A stretch of DNA of 55,452 nucleotides. It comes from Carboxylicivirga sediminis. GTDB taxonomy: Bacteria; Bacteroidota; Bacteroidia; Bacteroidales; Marinilabiliaceae. Of the stretch, positions 48,523 through 55,452 are shown piece after piece (within the stretch, counting starts at the first letter, position 1; the number at the start of each line of letters is the position of its first letter). The stretch spans positions 1 to 55,452 of the forward strand of contig NZ_JAGTAR010000036.1 in assembly GCF_018156225.1 (NCBI RefSeq), read 5' to 3'. Under the pieces are notes generated by a model. The model searched no databases, had not been told where the DNA came from, and saw nothing but the letters and a program-made list of their open reading frames with translations. A program made the translations under genes and the position numbers.

Positions 48523-50040
48523 TCATCGCCTTTTAAAACCTCCGGCTGGACGAGCAGCAGGGCGTGTAGCCGGTGTTGAAGGCCGACTCCAGTTCTGCCT
48601 GAAACTTTCGTTGGAACGATAGTTATTATAATTTACCGGTGGACTTGCAGGTCGTGTGGCCGGACGAGTTGATGGCTGAGCCGGTGGTGTAGCGGGCCTG
48701 GTGGACGGGCGTTGCGTCTCAGGCCTTGTTTCCGGCCTTGTTCCTGGTCGCTGTGTTGGCTGCGTAGGCCGGGTAGACGGACGCGTAGCAGGCCTTGTTT
48801 CTGGCCGCTGCACCGGGCGTTCGCCAGGGCGTACATCCGGACGGGTAGCTGGTCGTTCTGCAGGCCACTGCTTTGGAATAATCTTTGATCGATTGTTGTC
48901 TATCCTCGCTAAATTTGACCTATCGAGGTAAATATTGTTGTTAATATTCACATTTACTGTACGATTAAAATTATAGTACGAACGCGGATGACGGTGCGCA
49001 TGACGATAATAGTGATACGACAAATGAGGATATCTGTTTGGGTAATAGCGATGATGCCAGCCAACATACCAATACGAAGGCATGCCAATATAGATAATGC
49101 GCCCCCCTGAACCGTAGTAAAAACCTGTATGGTAATACCATGGGTATGGTCGCCAATACGGATAGCTGTACCAGTATGGATAGCCATACCAGTATGAATA
49201 ATGATTGACATTTACCACCTCCACCTGTTGAGTCACAGGATCGGTTATGCTTTTATTGTTCATCTCCTCCGATGCAAATTGCTCCGCTGCTGCCAGCATT
49301 TCCTGGTAAGCCTCTTCATCCTCCTCCATTTTCTGTTGATAATCTTCCAGCTCTTTAGCCTTCTGCACCTTAATCTGATTATGCATTTCTTCCAGCTTAG
49401 CTGACATATCTGCCGGATACTGATTATAGACACTTCCGGCCAACCTGGTAAATTCAAGATTATCAGCCATGGTTGCCAACACTTCAGGTGTATCAATTAA
49501 TCGCTTAATAGCCTCCTGGAATGAACTATCATATTTGCCAATTAGCGTTTCAAAATCATCTTTATTTTTCTGATTTAAGCGACCTATGGCTGTCAATATT
49601 TTATGCTGAGAACGTCCATACTTCAATGCTGCCTCATGAATATCCTGAGGATACGCGATTATGATATTCTCAACATCACTTTTTTTCGTCTTTCCATTAA
49701 TTGTTAATTCCTGAATCAGATCGGGATATCGACTCAACTCATAAATACCAAATTGCTTCTCCCTGTCAAGTCCTTCTATTAAAGCCCTGAACGAGTTTTG
49801 CGAGGCCTGCTGCATATCTTTAATCTGCTGCACCACTTCTGGATGCTGGGCAACAGTCAATATATCATTGCGCACAGCTTTGTCATAGCCTGCTAAACCA
49901 TAAATGAGGGTACTATCCTCCTCAACCACTTTTTTAAACTGTTTCAAATCAGTTTGCGCAAAAGTAGTATTGGCAAAGTTAATTAGCATAACCATGGTAA
50001 GTATCATGGTAGCGGTCAAAATATTTAAGTGGCTTCTCAT
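48523..50040 (-). CDS. Exported protein with aromatic- and Arg-Pro-rich low-complexity C-terminus
   Basis: I do not recognise a family for the 505-residue protein. A signal peptide (ILTMVMLINFANTTFAQ) is followed by a helical region of about 220 residues with periodic YP(D/Q/A)/HPE segments (AQHPEVVQQI, SRYPDLIQEL, AYPQDIHEAA, NQYPADMSAK). A charged coiled-coil-like stretch follows (about 215-250). Then come a Tyr/Trp/His-rich block (YWYGYPYWYSYPYWRPYPWY) and an Arg-Pro-Thr repeat tail (RPATRPDVRPGERP...) of about 120 residues. The RP tail may bind nucleic acid, membrane or anionic polymer. The gene precedes a DUF4136 gene in one operon. Confidence 0.8.
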   Translation of the reverse strand: MRSHLNILTATMILTMVMLINFANTTFAQTDLKQFKKVVEEDSTLIYGLAGYDKAVRNDILTVAQHPEVVQQIKDMQQASQNSFRALIEGLDREKQFGIYELSRYPDLIQELTINGKTKKSDVENIIIAYPQDIHEAALKYGRSQHKILTAIGRLNQKNKDDFETLIGKYDSSFQEAIKRLIDTPEVLATMADNLEFTRLAGSVYNQYPADMSAKLEEMHNQIKVQKAKELEDYQQKMEEDEEAYQEMLAAAEQFASEEMNNKSITDPVTQQVEVVNVNHYSYWYGYPYWYSYPYWRPYPWYYHTGFYYGSGGRIIYIGMPSYWYVGWHHRYYPNRYPHLSYHYYRHAHRHPRSYYNFNRTVNVNINNNIYLDRSNLARIDNNRSKIIPKQWPAERPATRPDVRPGERPVQRPETRPATRPSTRPTQPTQRPGTRPETRPETQRPSTRPATPPAQPSTRPATRPASPPVNYNNYRSNESFRQNWSRPSTPATRPAARPAGGFKRR

Positions 50041-50126
50041 AGCAGTATTTTTTCGAGTTACAAAGTTTTAGATTCAAATAACATGCCATGATGAATATAA
50101 CAATAATATCACCTGATACAAAACTC

Positions 50127-50154
50127 CTTACAGTTCTTATAACAATACTGTAAG
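50127..50154. promoter_or_regulatory. Inverted repeat between divergent genes
   Basis: CTTACAGT, 12 bases, ACTGTAAG: perfect 8-base half-sites, centres 20 bases apart, located between the aromatic/RP-rich gene and the SDR gene. It has the form of a dimer-binding operator. The regulator is unknown. Confidence 0.3.
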
Positions 50155-50212
50155 CAAATTTGCGTTTAAAGCAAAACAAATGCAGAAACTAGTCCATGAA
50201 AGCTATTATGAT

Positions 50213-50220
50213 TAACTTTG
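50213..50220 (+). promoter_or_regulatory. Candidate -7 box for the SDR gene
   Basis: TAACTTTG matches TAnnTTTG and lies 27 bases before ATG 50248. No clear -33 box. Confidence 0.3.
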
Positions 50221-50247
50221 TCATGGCATCATACTAATACACTAACC

Positions 50248-51072
50248 ATGACCGCACCAAATAAGAAGATAGCCATTATTACGGGTCCAACAAGTGGAAT
50301 CGGACAGGCCTTTGCCATTAAGCTGGCAGAGCAAGGCTTTGAATTATTGCTTATTGCCAGACGCAAGGAAAAACTCGTTGAGTTATCCAGCTTTCTTTCT
50401 GCCAATTACAACACAACGATTAATTACATGGTAGCTGATCTATCGAAAGAAAGCGATATCCAACAGGTAGAACAACGCATTCATTCTCTCCAAAACATTC
50501 ATTTATTAATCAATAATGCAGGCTTTGGTGTTGCTGGTTATTTCATGGAAGTGTCAATGGAAGAGCAATTGCGCATGATAAACGTGCACCTGACCAGCAC
50601 TGTGAGGTTCAGCAAAGCTGTATTGCCAGAGATGATTAAGCAACAAACTGGCTATATAATCAACCTGGCATCCTTTGCTGCATTTATGGAGTTACCAGGA
50701 AGTGTGATGTATGCAACTACCAAGGCGGCCATCATCAAGTTCAGTCAAACTTTGCAGAGTGAGGTGGGGCGATACGGCATAAAAATTCAGGCGCTAAGTC
50801 CTGGTTTTACTCCAACCTCCTTTCATTCCGCCATTGACCGGAAAGCTGAATTCGTCAATCGTGTACCAGATTTTCTATGGACACCTGTTGAACAGGTAGT
50901 AGAAGCCTCACTGGCCAACCTGAATAGTAATAAAGTTATCTGCATACCCGGCACTATCAATACCCTTCTGTTCTGGCTTAACAAGTCTCCCCTATTGTCT
51001 CGCTGGATTCAACATGTTGCCACTAAAAGGCAAAAGCCTCCCAAAAACTCGGTGCTTACAACTAAAATCTAA
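50248..51072 (+). CDS. Short-chain dehydrogenase/reductase
   Basis: ATG 50248 gives MTAPNKKIAIITGPTSGIG and 274 residues. Classical SDR residues are visible: nucleotide motif TGPTSGIG, NNAG, catalytic Ser in INLASFAAF and the YATTK (YxxxK) pair. The C-terminal hydrophobic stretch (TINTLLFWLNKSPLLSRWI) suggests membrane association, as in 11-beta-HSD-like or fatty-acyl SDR members. The substrate is unknown. It is a single gene with a terminator behind it. Confidence 0.9.
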   Translation: MTAPNKKIAIITGPTSGIGQAFAIKLAEQGFELLLIARRKEKLVELSSFLSANYNTTINYMVADLSKESDIQQVEQRIHSLQNIHLLINNAGFGVAGYFMEVSMEEQLRMINVHLTSTVRFSKAVLPEMIKQQTGYIINLASFAAFMELPGSVMYATTKAAIIKFSQTLQSEVGRYGIKIQALSPGFTPTSFHSAIDRKAEFVNRVPDFLWTPVEQVVEASLANLNSNKVICIPGTINTLLFWLNKSPLLSRWIQHVATKRQKPPKNSVLTTKI

Positions 51073-51085
51073 CTATTGGGCACAA

Positions 51086-51129
51086 AAAAGCGACAAAAGC
51101 CTAATCATGTTTTGACCTTTGTCGCTTTT
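51086..51129. terminator. Bidirectional terminator, SDR / rlmD
   Basis: Perfect 12-bp stem AAAAGCGACAAA / TTTGTCGCTTTT with a 20-base loop between convergent genes. Confidence 0.8.
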
Positions 51130-51143
51130 GATATGCGATACTA

Positions 51144-52553
51144 TTATTTTCTTTCCAGAAGCACTACATTTTCAACATGGTGCGTGTGCGGGAACATGTC
51201 CACGGGCTGCACTTTGGTTACTTTATAACGAACATCCAGCATATTAAGATCGCGAGCCTGTGTAGCTGAGTTACAACTTACATAAACAATACGATCCGGT
51301 GCCGTGGTCAAAATTGTTTCAACTACATCGGCGTGCATACCCGCTCTTGGCGGATCAACGATCATGACATCAGGATGCCCTTGTTTCTTTATAAAATCAA
51401 AGTTGAGTACATCCTTCATATCACCTGCAAAGAAGCTGGTATTATCGATGCCATTAATGGTTGAATTCACCTTTGCATCTTCGATGGCCTCAGGTACATA
51501 TTCTACGCCAATCACTTTTTTAGCCTGGCGGGCAACAAAATTAGCAATGGTGCCTGTGCCTGTATACAAATCGTAAACGACTTCATGACTTTTAATATTA
51601 GCAAAATCACGTGTCACCTTATAAAGCTCATAGGCTTGCTCCGAATTTGTTTGATAGAAAGATTTTGGGCCAATTTTAAATTTCAAGCCTTCCATCTCTT
51701 CAAAAATATGATCCTGACCTGCGAAAAGAACAATGTCCTGATCGGCAATGGTATCATTCTTCTTTGAGTTGATAACATACATCAATGATGTTATTTCAGG
51801 GAACTTTGCTTGAATAAAATTCAGAAGACCTTCCCGCCATTCTTTATTCTCATGAAATAAAGTAAGAATAACCATTAATTCGCCGGTAGAACTTGTACGA
51901 ATAATCAGTGTTCTTAAAAAACCTTCCTGCTTCTTAAGGTCGAAAAAGCTTAAGCCATGCTCAAGCGCATAGTCCTTAATAGCCAAACGAACAGCATTGG
52001 ACGGATCCTTTTGCAAATAGCACTTCTTCACATCTTCAACCTTATCAAACATACCAGGAATGTGGAATCCAACTCCATTACGATGCTCAACAGGCTCATC
52101 GGTCTTCAATTCTTCCTCAGATAACCAGCGATTATTCGAGAACGTAAATTCCAATTTATTGCGGTAAAACTCAGTTTTTTCAGAACGCAAGATAGGTGTA
52201 ACATCCGGCAAAGCTACCTTACCAATCCTGCTTAAGTTATTAACCACTTCACGTTCTTTGTATTTTAACTGATGCTCATAAGGCAATGCCTGCCATTTAC
52301 AGCCACCACATACACCGAAATGCTCACACATAGGCTCCTGTCGAATACTGCTGTACTCATGAAAAAATACCGGAAAACCTTCGTAGTAGTTACGTCGTTT
52401 CTTAGTTACCTGCACATCCACTACATCGCCAGGCACAGTGCGCTGTACAAATACCACCCTGTCCTCAACTCGACACATAGCTTTGCCTTCAGCTGCCACA
52501 TCTGTTATGGTTACCTTTTTTAATAAAGGTTTACTTTTTCGTGATCGTCCCAC
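51144..52553 (-). CDS. rlmD: 23S rRNA (uracil-5-)-methyltransferase RlmD/RumA type
   Basis: It methylates a uracil of 23S rRNA with S-adenosylmethionine. The 469 residues have an N-terminal TRAM domain (about 8-60, VTITDVAAEGKAMCRVEDRV). An iron-sulfur motif follows (CEHFGVCGGCKW at about 76-87, with a further Cys in KKCYLQ). The methyltransferase domain has VVYDLYTGTGTIANFVA, MIVDPPRAGM and the catalytic Cys in IVYVSCNSATQARD. The family includes RlmD, RlmCD and other RumA relatives. The exact uridine targeted cannot be fixed from sequence. Confidence 0.93.
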   Translation of the reverse strand: MGRSRKSKPLLKKVTITDVAAEGKAMCRVEDRVVFVQRTVPGDVVDVQVTKKRRNYYEGFPVFFHEYSSIRQEPMCEHFGVCGGCKWQALPYEHQLKYKEREVVNNLSRIGKVALPDVTPILRSEKTEFYRNKLEFTFSNNRWLSEEELKTDEPVEHRNGVGFHIPGMFDKVEDVKKCYLQKDPSNAVRLAIKDYALEHGLSFFDLKKQEGFLRTLIIRTSSTGELMVILTLFHENKEWREGLLNFIQAKFPEITSLMYVINSKKNDTIADQDIVLFAGQDHIFEEMEGLKFKIGPKSFYQTNSEQAYELYKVTRDFANIKSHEVVYDLYTGTGTIANFVARQAKKVIGVEYVPEAIEDAKVNSTINGIDNTSFFAGDMKDVLNFDFIKKQGHPDVMIVDPPRAGMHADVVETILTTAPDRIVYVSCNSATQARDLNMLDVRYKVTKVQPVDMFPHTHHVENVVLLERK

Positions 52554-52574
52554 TTTCTATCTGTTTTTCGGGCG

Positions 52575-52605
52575 CAAAATTAGTTAAAAAAGTCCGAAGT
52601 CCGAA
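52575..52605 (-). promoter_or_regulatory. Candidate rlmD promoter
   Basis: Minus strand TTCG (52605-52602, one mismatch to TTTG), 19-base spacer, TAATTTTG (52582-52575), 22 bases before the rlmD ATG. Confidence 0.4.
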
Positions 52606-52620
52606 AAACGAAGTCCAAAG
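52591..52620. repeat. AAGTCC short repeat
   Basis: agtccgaagtccgaaaaacg then aagtccaaag: three copies of an aagtcc core, as near 21807. It overlaps the -33 region of rlmD. Confidence 0.4.
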
Positions 52621-52729
52621 AGAACATAGAACACATTGCTCCCTTCTCATCTTGGTCTTCCATCCTTCGCCTTCTAACTTAAAAAACTAACATTTATCAC
52701 CATTCCTCTCATCATCTATTATAAATCAT

Positions 52730-52737
52730 TATTTTTG
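52730..52737 (+). promoter_or_regulatory. Candidate -7 box for the queF-like gene
   Basis: TATTTTTG matches TAnnTTTG, 40 bases before the ATG. No clear -33 box and no preQ1 riboswitch-like hairpin recognised. Confidence 0.3.
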
Positions 52738-52777
52738 TTCTTCATAAAGCAAAACAAAAACCGAAATTATTTAATCA

Positions 52778-53218
52778 ATGGAACAGCAAGTTTTAACGTA
52801 CAAAGACATTGACCAGTCTATACTAAAATCACTGCCTAACCCCACGGGACAGGCTTATGAGATTAAGATTAAGATTCCTGAATTCACCTTTCTGGGGGTT
52901 AAGAATCAGCCCGACTTTGCGGATGTATTCATCACGTTTTATCCTAAAAAACGCATCATCGAGCTGAAGTCACTTAAAGAATACGTGCATCATCTGCGCA
53001 ATATCACGGTATCATACGAGCGCCTGATTAACGTATTTTACGACCATCTGGTGGAGGTATACGAGCCGGAGCGCATACGTGTTACCATGATTTGCAACCC
53101 TCGCGGAGGCATCAGTTCTAAGTTGACGGTTGACTCAGACTGGAAAGTGCGCGGTGGTGATGAAAAGTTCAGCGATTGGAAGAATAATCTGGAAGATACC
53201 TGGCAAGTAACCATGTAA
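52778..53218 (+). CDS. QueF-family (preQ1 synthase-like) protein lacking the catalytic Cys
   Basis: The 146 residues follow the unimodular QueF T-fold. NPTGQAYEIKI is followed by PEFTFLGVKNQPDF, the substrate-binding ELKSLKEY, LRNITVSYERL, and NPRGGISS. Active QueF has PEFTxLCPxTGQPDF with a nucleophilic Cys that forms a thioimide with preQ0. Here that Cys is replaced (LG-V at 39-41) and one residue is missing. The general acid Asp is kept (Asp46), while the active-site His next to Glu appears as Tyr80-Glu81. The only other Cys (about 106) is elsewhere. It is either a divergent enzyme or a non-reductase T-fold protein. The organism may encode a separate true QueF. Confidence 0.85.
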   Translation: MEQQVLTYKDIDQSILKSLPNPTGQAYEIKIKIPEFTFLGVKNQPDFADVFITFYPKKRIIELKSLKEYVHHLRNITVSYERLINVFYDHLVEVYEPERIRVTMICNPRGGISSKLTVDSDWKVRGGDEKFSDWKNNLEDTWQVTM

Positions 53219-53243
53219 TAAATGCTAGCAATCATATAACAAT

Positions 53244-53266
53244 AAAGGCGACCGATGGTCGCCTTT
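53244..53266. terminator. Bidirectional terminator, queF-like / small protein
   Basis: Perfect 10-bp stem AAAGGCGACC / GGTCGCCTTT with a GAT loop, then CTGTTTTT on plus. Confidence 0.85.
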
Positions 53267-53276
53267 CTGTTTTTAT

Positions 53277-53459
53277 CTATTTTAAATTGTTCTCTTCAAA
53301 CGGATTATCCTGCAAGGAAGATGAAGACTGTTGAGCTGCCGTACCTCTTGGCGGATCTGGTGGTTCTGTTTCACCAGTCATCAAGATCAGCGATATATCA
53401 TTATCAACATGATACTCTTCCAAATTGGGACTGCAATATTTCCTCTTTTCTACTTTCAT
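53277..53459 (-). CDS. Small 60-residue protein
   Basis: I recognise no named family. The sequence starts MKVEKRKYCSPNLEEYHVDN and ends with a Pro/Ser/Gln-rich tail (GETEPPDPPRGTAAQQ...). The form 'K-Y-xx-P-x-(L/I)-E' followed by 'ISLILMTG' and a Pro-rich end resembles many short unannotated Bacteroidota proteins encoded near surface-protein genes. It lies 22 bp downstream of the T9SS protein gene, same strand, with a TATATTTG box (53473-53480) just before it and a strong terminator after. This supports a real gene. Confidence 0.6.
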   Translation of the reverse strand: MKVEKRKYCSPNLEEYHVDNDISLILMTGETEPPDPPRGTAAQQSSSSLQDNPFEENNLK

Positions 53460-53481
53460 TTTAATTCAGCAGCAAATATAA

Positions 53482-55452
53482 TTACTTTATCAATAACTTA
53501 TGTGTAAAAACGCCTTCTTTTGAAACAACTTTAATTATTAGTATACCTGTTGCAGGTGCAAATATTTTATTTGTAACATCAGCATTCAACTCTTGCTTAA
53601 GCAACTGTTTACCTCCAACATCGAATACTTCTACCATTGGTTCCGACAACATTGGAAGTTTAATATAGATTTCTTTATTTGAATTATATATACGAATGCC
53701 ATCTCCAATTGTTGCGTCACCAATTGAGGTTGCTTCAGAAGGCATTACATGAATAACAAAGCGATTTTCAAATTGACCAGCTGCTGTGCTAAACTCATAT
53801 TGCTCACCTGGCAACATAGAGACGGTTTCATTGGTATTCAGATCTTCCAACTTAACTTCAACATCATCAGAGAAATTCTCAATCCCGGATAGCTCAATAA
53901 AATATGTTCCACCAACTCCAACCTTATAACCAGTTCTTACTGCTATTCCTTCTACATAATCCTCATATGCATCAATTGCCAACTTCTCATTTGAATTAAT
54001 AGTATATAATTGCAGTACAGGACTCACATCATTTGATATAAAAAGCTTCTCAGAACGGTAAGTATCATCTCCACTATTAACGCCAGATGCAAAGGCAATT
54101 AACATTTCATCCTTCTGACTTAAAGAATTTATTCCACTTAAACGCACACCTGGAATTTTCTTCTGAGACTTTAAATAAGTATATCGTGAGTCTCTCTGCG
54201 CTGACTTAGGAACAGTAATACTACCACTCACTTCGTTAATATTAACCTGCACCCATACAGCATGCATACTAGGAATATATCCTGGGTTAGTTGGATCAAG
54301 ATTAACACTACCCACCCCGTTATAAACACCATACTGTCCGGTATCATTAAGTCTGATATAGAAGTGATTATTCATCTCAGGAGATAGAGATAGTGCATCC
54401 CAGTCAATTGCTGCAGGATACGGATTGCCAAATAAGTTCCAGCCATAATTGACATATGATGGCGCAACTGTTCTTTCACAGTTAAAACTATACGATGCTG
54501 CATTGTTAATTTGACCACTGAATACCAAATCAGTACCTGATGAACTCCAAACCGAATATCCTTCGGCGGCATTAAACTGATCAGTAGCTCCCATAACCAC
54601 CCATTTGGTATCTGGCACAAAACGATAAGCACCTCCATTAATTCCTATGCTTAATGGCGTTGCTCCTTGAACCGGACTGGACACATAATAATTGTATGGC
54701 TCTGAACTTATTTGTTGATGGATTCTAACCTCTGCATCAACACCCAAATTCAACGTGCCATTATTGATAAAGGTGGCATTACCAACTGCGGATTCGTTGG
54801 ATGATTGTAACTCAAATATTCCATTTACCCCCAATGTCCCACCTGAAGCAATTGAAACATGTGCTCCAGGCTCAACTATCAGGTGTTCTAAATCTGCAAA
54901 CCCAGAAACAACAGGCATATTGGCAGCACTGGCAGGTATAATTGTACTGAAGCTCCCAACAATTGTAGCATCCCAGTTGTTTGGATCTGTTGGGTCAGAG
55001 CTTACTGAACCATTCCACTTCACAAAGTTATCAGTAGTAAAAATGGTTGTCTGATCACTCGGTTGAGTTCCTGCATCGCCTTCTAATGCCTGAATAGTTA
55101 CAGTATACTGTGTATTTGACAATAAATCACCTGAAGGAACTATTGTAATAATATCTTTAGAAGCATTAATTGAAGCTGTAAATGGCACAGAACCTCCGGA
55201 ATAGGTAAAACTAATTAACGACGTTGGATCGGTTATTTCACCTCCGCCTACAAGTCTTACACCCTGATCGTAGGTTGCAACCACATTCGTTTGAATATTG
55301 ATATCCGTCGCCCCATTAGATGGATTAAAAGTTGTGATTGGTATGATTGGTATAGTTGTAAATGTCCAGTCGCCATTAGTACTGAAACCTGCAAAATCAA
55401 CGCCTGAGGTGGACTGGATAGCACCCGCATCAATCAAAATATAATACTGTGT
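53482..55452 (-). CDS. T9SS-exported surface protein with Ig-like domain (5' end outside window)
   Basis: The frame is open through the right edge, so the 656 codons seen are a fragment. The N-terminal part has an SbsA-type Ig-like domain (FNPSNGATDINIQTNVVATY...TQYTVTIQALEGDAG). A long beta-rich region follows, with GWNLFGNPYPAAIDWDAL, a stretch frequent in Bacteroidota exported proteins just before the sorting domain. The last 75 residues form a type A T9SS C-terminal sorting domain (VEVFDVGGKQLLKQEL...GILIIKVVSKEGVFTHKLLIK). The product is thus secreted through the outer membrane and cell-attached or released. Its function upstream of the window is unknown. Confidence 0.9.
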   Translation of the reverse strand, partial: TQYYILIDAGAIQSTSGVDFAGFSTNGDWTFTTIPIIPITTFNPSNGATDINIQTNVVATYDQGVRLVGGGEITDPTSLISFTYSGGSVPFTASINASKDIITIVPSGDLLSNTQYTVTIQALEGDAGTQPSDQTTIFTTDNFVKWNGSVSSDPTDPNNWDATIVGSFSTIIPASAANMPVVSGFADLEHLIVEPGAHVSIASGGTLGVNGIFELQSSNESAVGNATFINNGTLNLGVDAEVRIHQQISSEPYNYYVSSPVQGATPLSIGINGGAYRFVPDTKWVVMGATDQFNAAEGYSVWSSSGTDLVFSGQINNAASYSFNCERTVAPSYVNYGWNLFGNPYPAAIDWDALSLSPEMNNHFYIRLNDTGQYGVYNGVGSVNLDPTNPGYIPSMHAVWVQVNINEVSGSITVPKSAQRDSRYTYLKSQKKIPGVRLSGINSLSQKDEMLIAFASGVNSGDDTYRSEKLFISNDVSPVLQLYTINSNEKLAIDAYEDYVEGIAVRTGYKVGVGGTYFIELSGIENFSDDVEVKLEDLNTNETVSMLPGEQYEFSTAAGQFENRFVIHVMPSEATSIGDATIGDGIRIYNSNKEIYIKLPMLSEPMVEVFDVGGKQLLKQELNADVTNKIFAPATGILIIKVVSKEGVFTHKLLIK

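Noticed and set aside
48701-48931. 76-codon Gly/Arg/Val-rich plus-strand frame
   Set aside because: It is the mirror of the Arg-Pro repeat tail of the minus-strand gene; repeat composition keeps the opposite strand open.

Overview
The window looks like a chromosomal segment of a Bacteroidota bacterium. A marine or sediment member of the Bacteroidales/Marinilabiliales type is the best guess, though no rRNA is present to confirm this. The grounds are a type IX secretion (T9SS) C-terminal sorting domain, a TonB-dependent receptor with an N-terminal carboxypeptidase-like domain, many lipoprotein signal peptides, promoters of the Bacteroidota TTTG / TAnnTTTG type, an AT-rich base composition, and an anaerobic pyruvate node (pyruvate:ferredoxin oxidoreductase, pyruvate phosphate dikinase). 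I see no tRNA, rRNA, CRISPR, prophage or transposase.

Layout. Positions 1-2540 hold a cut-off secreted beta-helix protein with tandem InlB-like repeats. 2680-4842 carry ruvX-def and an ECF sigma factor with a four-helix membrane partner. 4934-13897 form a pyruvate cluster: ppdK, a dihydroorotate-dehydrogenase-like flavoprotein, nifJ, and a DUF4143-type ATPase. 14241-17837 hold a TonB-dependent receptor and a seven-helix AraC regulator. 18005-28079 form a glycan and mannose block: beta-mannosidase lipoprotein, a repeat array, aqpZ, manA, a ROK kinase, a LacI regulator, and a translationally coupled endonuclease/exonuclease/phosphatase-family lipoprotein and sulfatase. Two copies of a LacI-type operator flank lacI, one of them at the predicted lacI start site. 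28186-33476 hold a YitT protein, a PNGase F-like lipoprotein downstream of an MFS transporter, and a DUF3078 protein. 34044-39351 hold tryptophanase, a MATE exporter, a B12-binding MerR regulator with the CarH light-sensor motif, and a three-domain fasciclin lipoprotein.

39597-47901 hold the yicC-gmk-nadD operon, a second EEP-family lipoprotein, and an alternative spermidine pathway (carboxynorspermidine dehydrogenase and decarboxylase) with an asparagine synthetase between the two genes. 47958-55452 hold a DUF4136 lipoprotein, an aromatic and Arg-Pro-rich exported protein, an SDR oxidoreductase, rlmD, a QueF-family protein lacking the catalytic cysteine, a small 60-residue protein, and a cut-off T9SS-exported protein.

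The likely functional links are these. Beta-mannosidase could release mannose, which the ROK kinase and ManA would convert to fructose-6-phosphate under LacI control. The LacI-flanked divergent promoter region may also control the EEP/sulfatase pair. PFOR and PPDK together set pyruvate flux. The most unusual items are the Cys-less QueF-like protein, the CarH-like regulator, two in-frame intergenic repeat arrays (21-bp and 45-bp units) and the PNGase F-like/MFS pair. I did not find a clear multi-gene system that I would call new.
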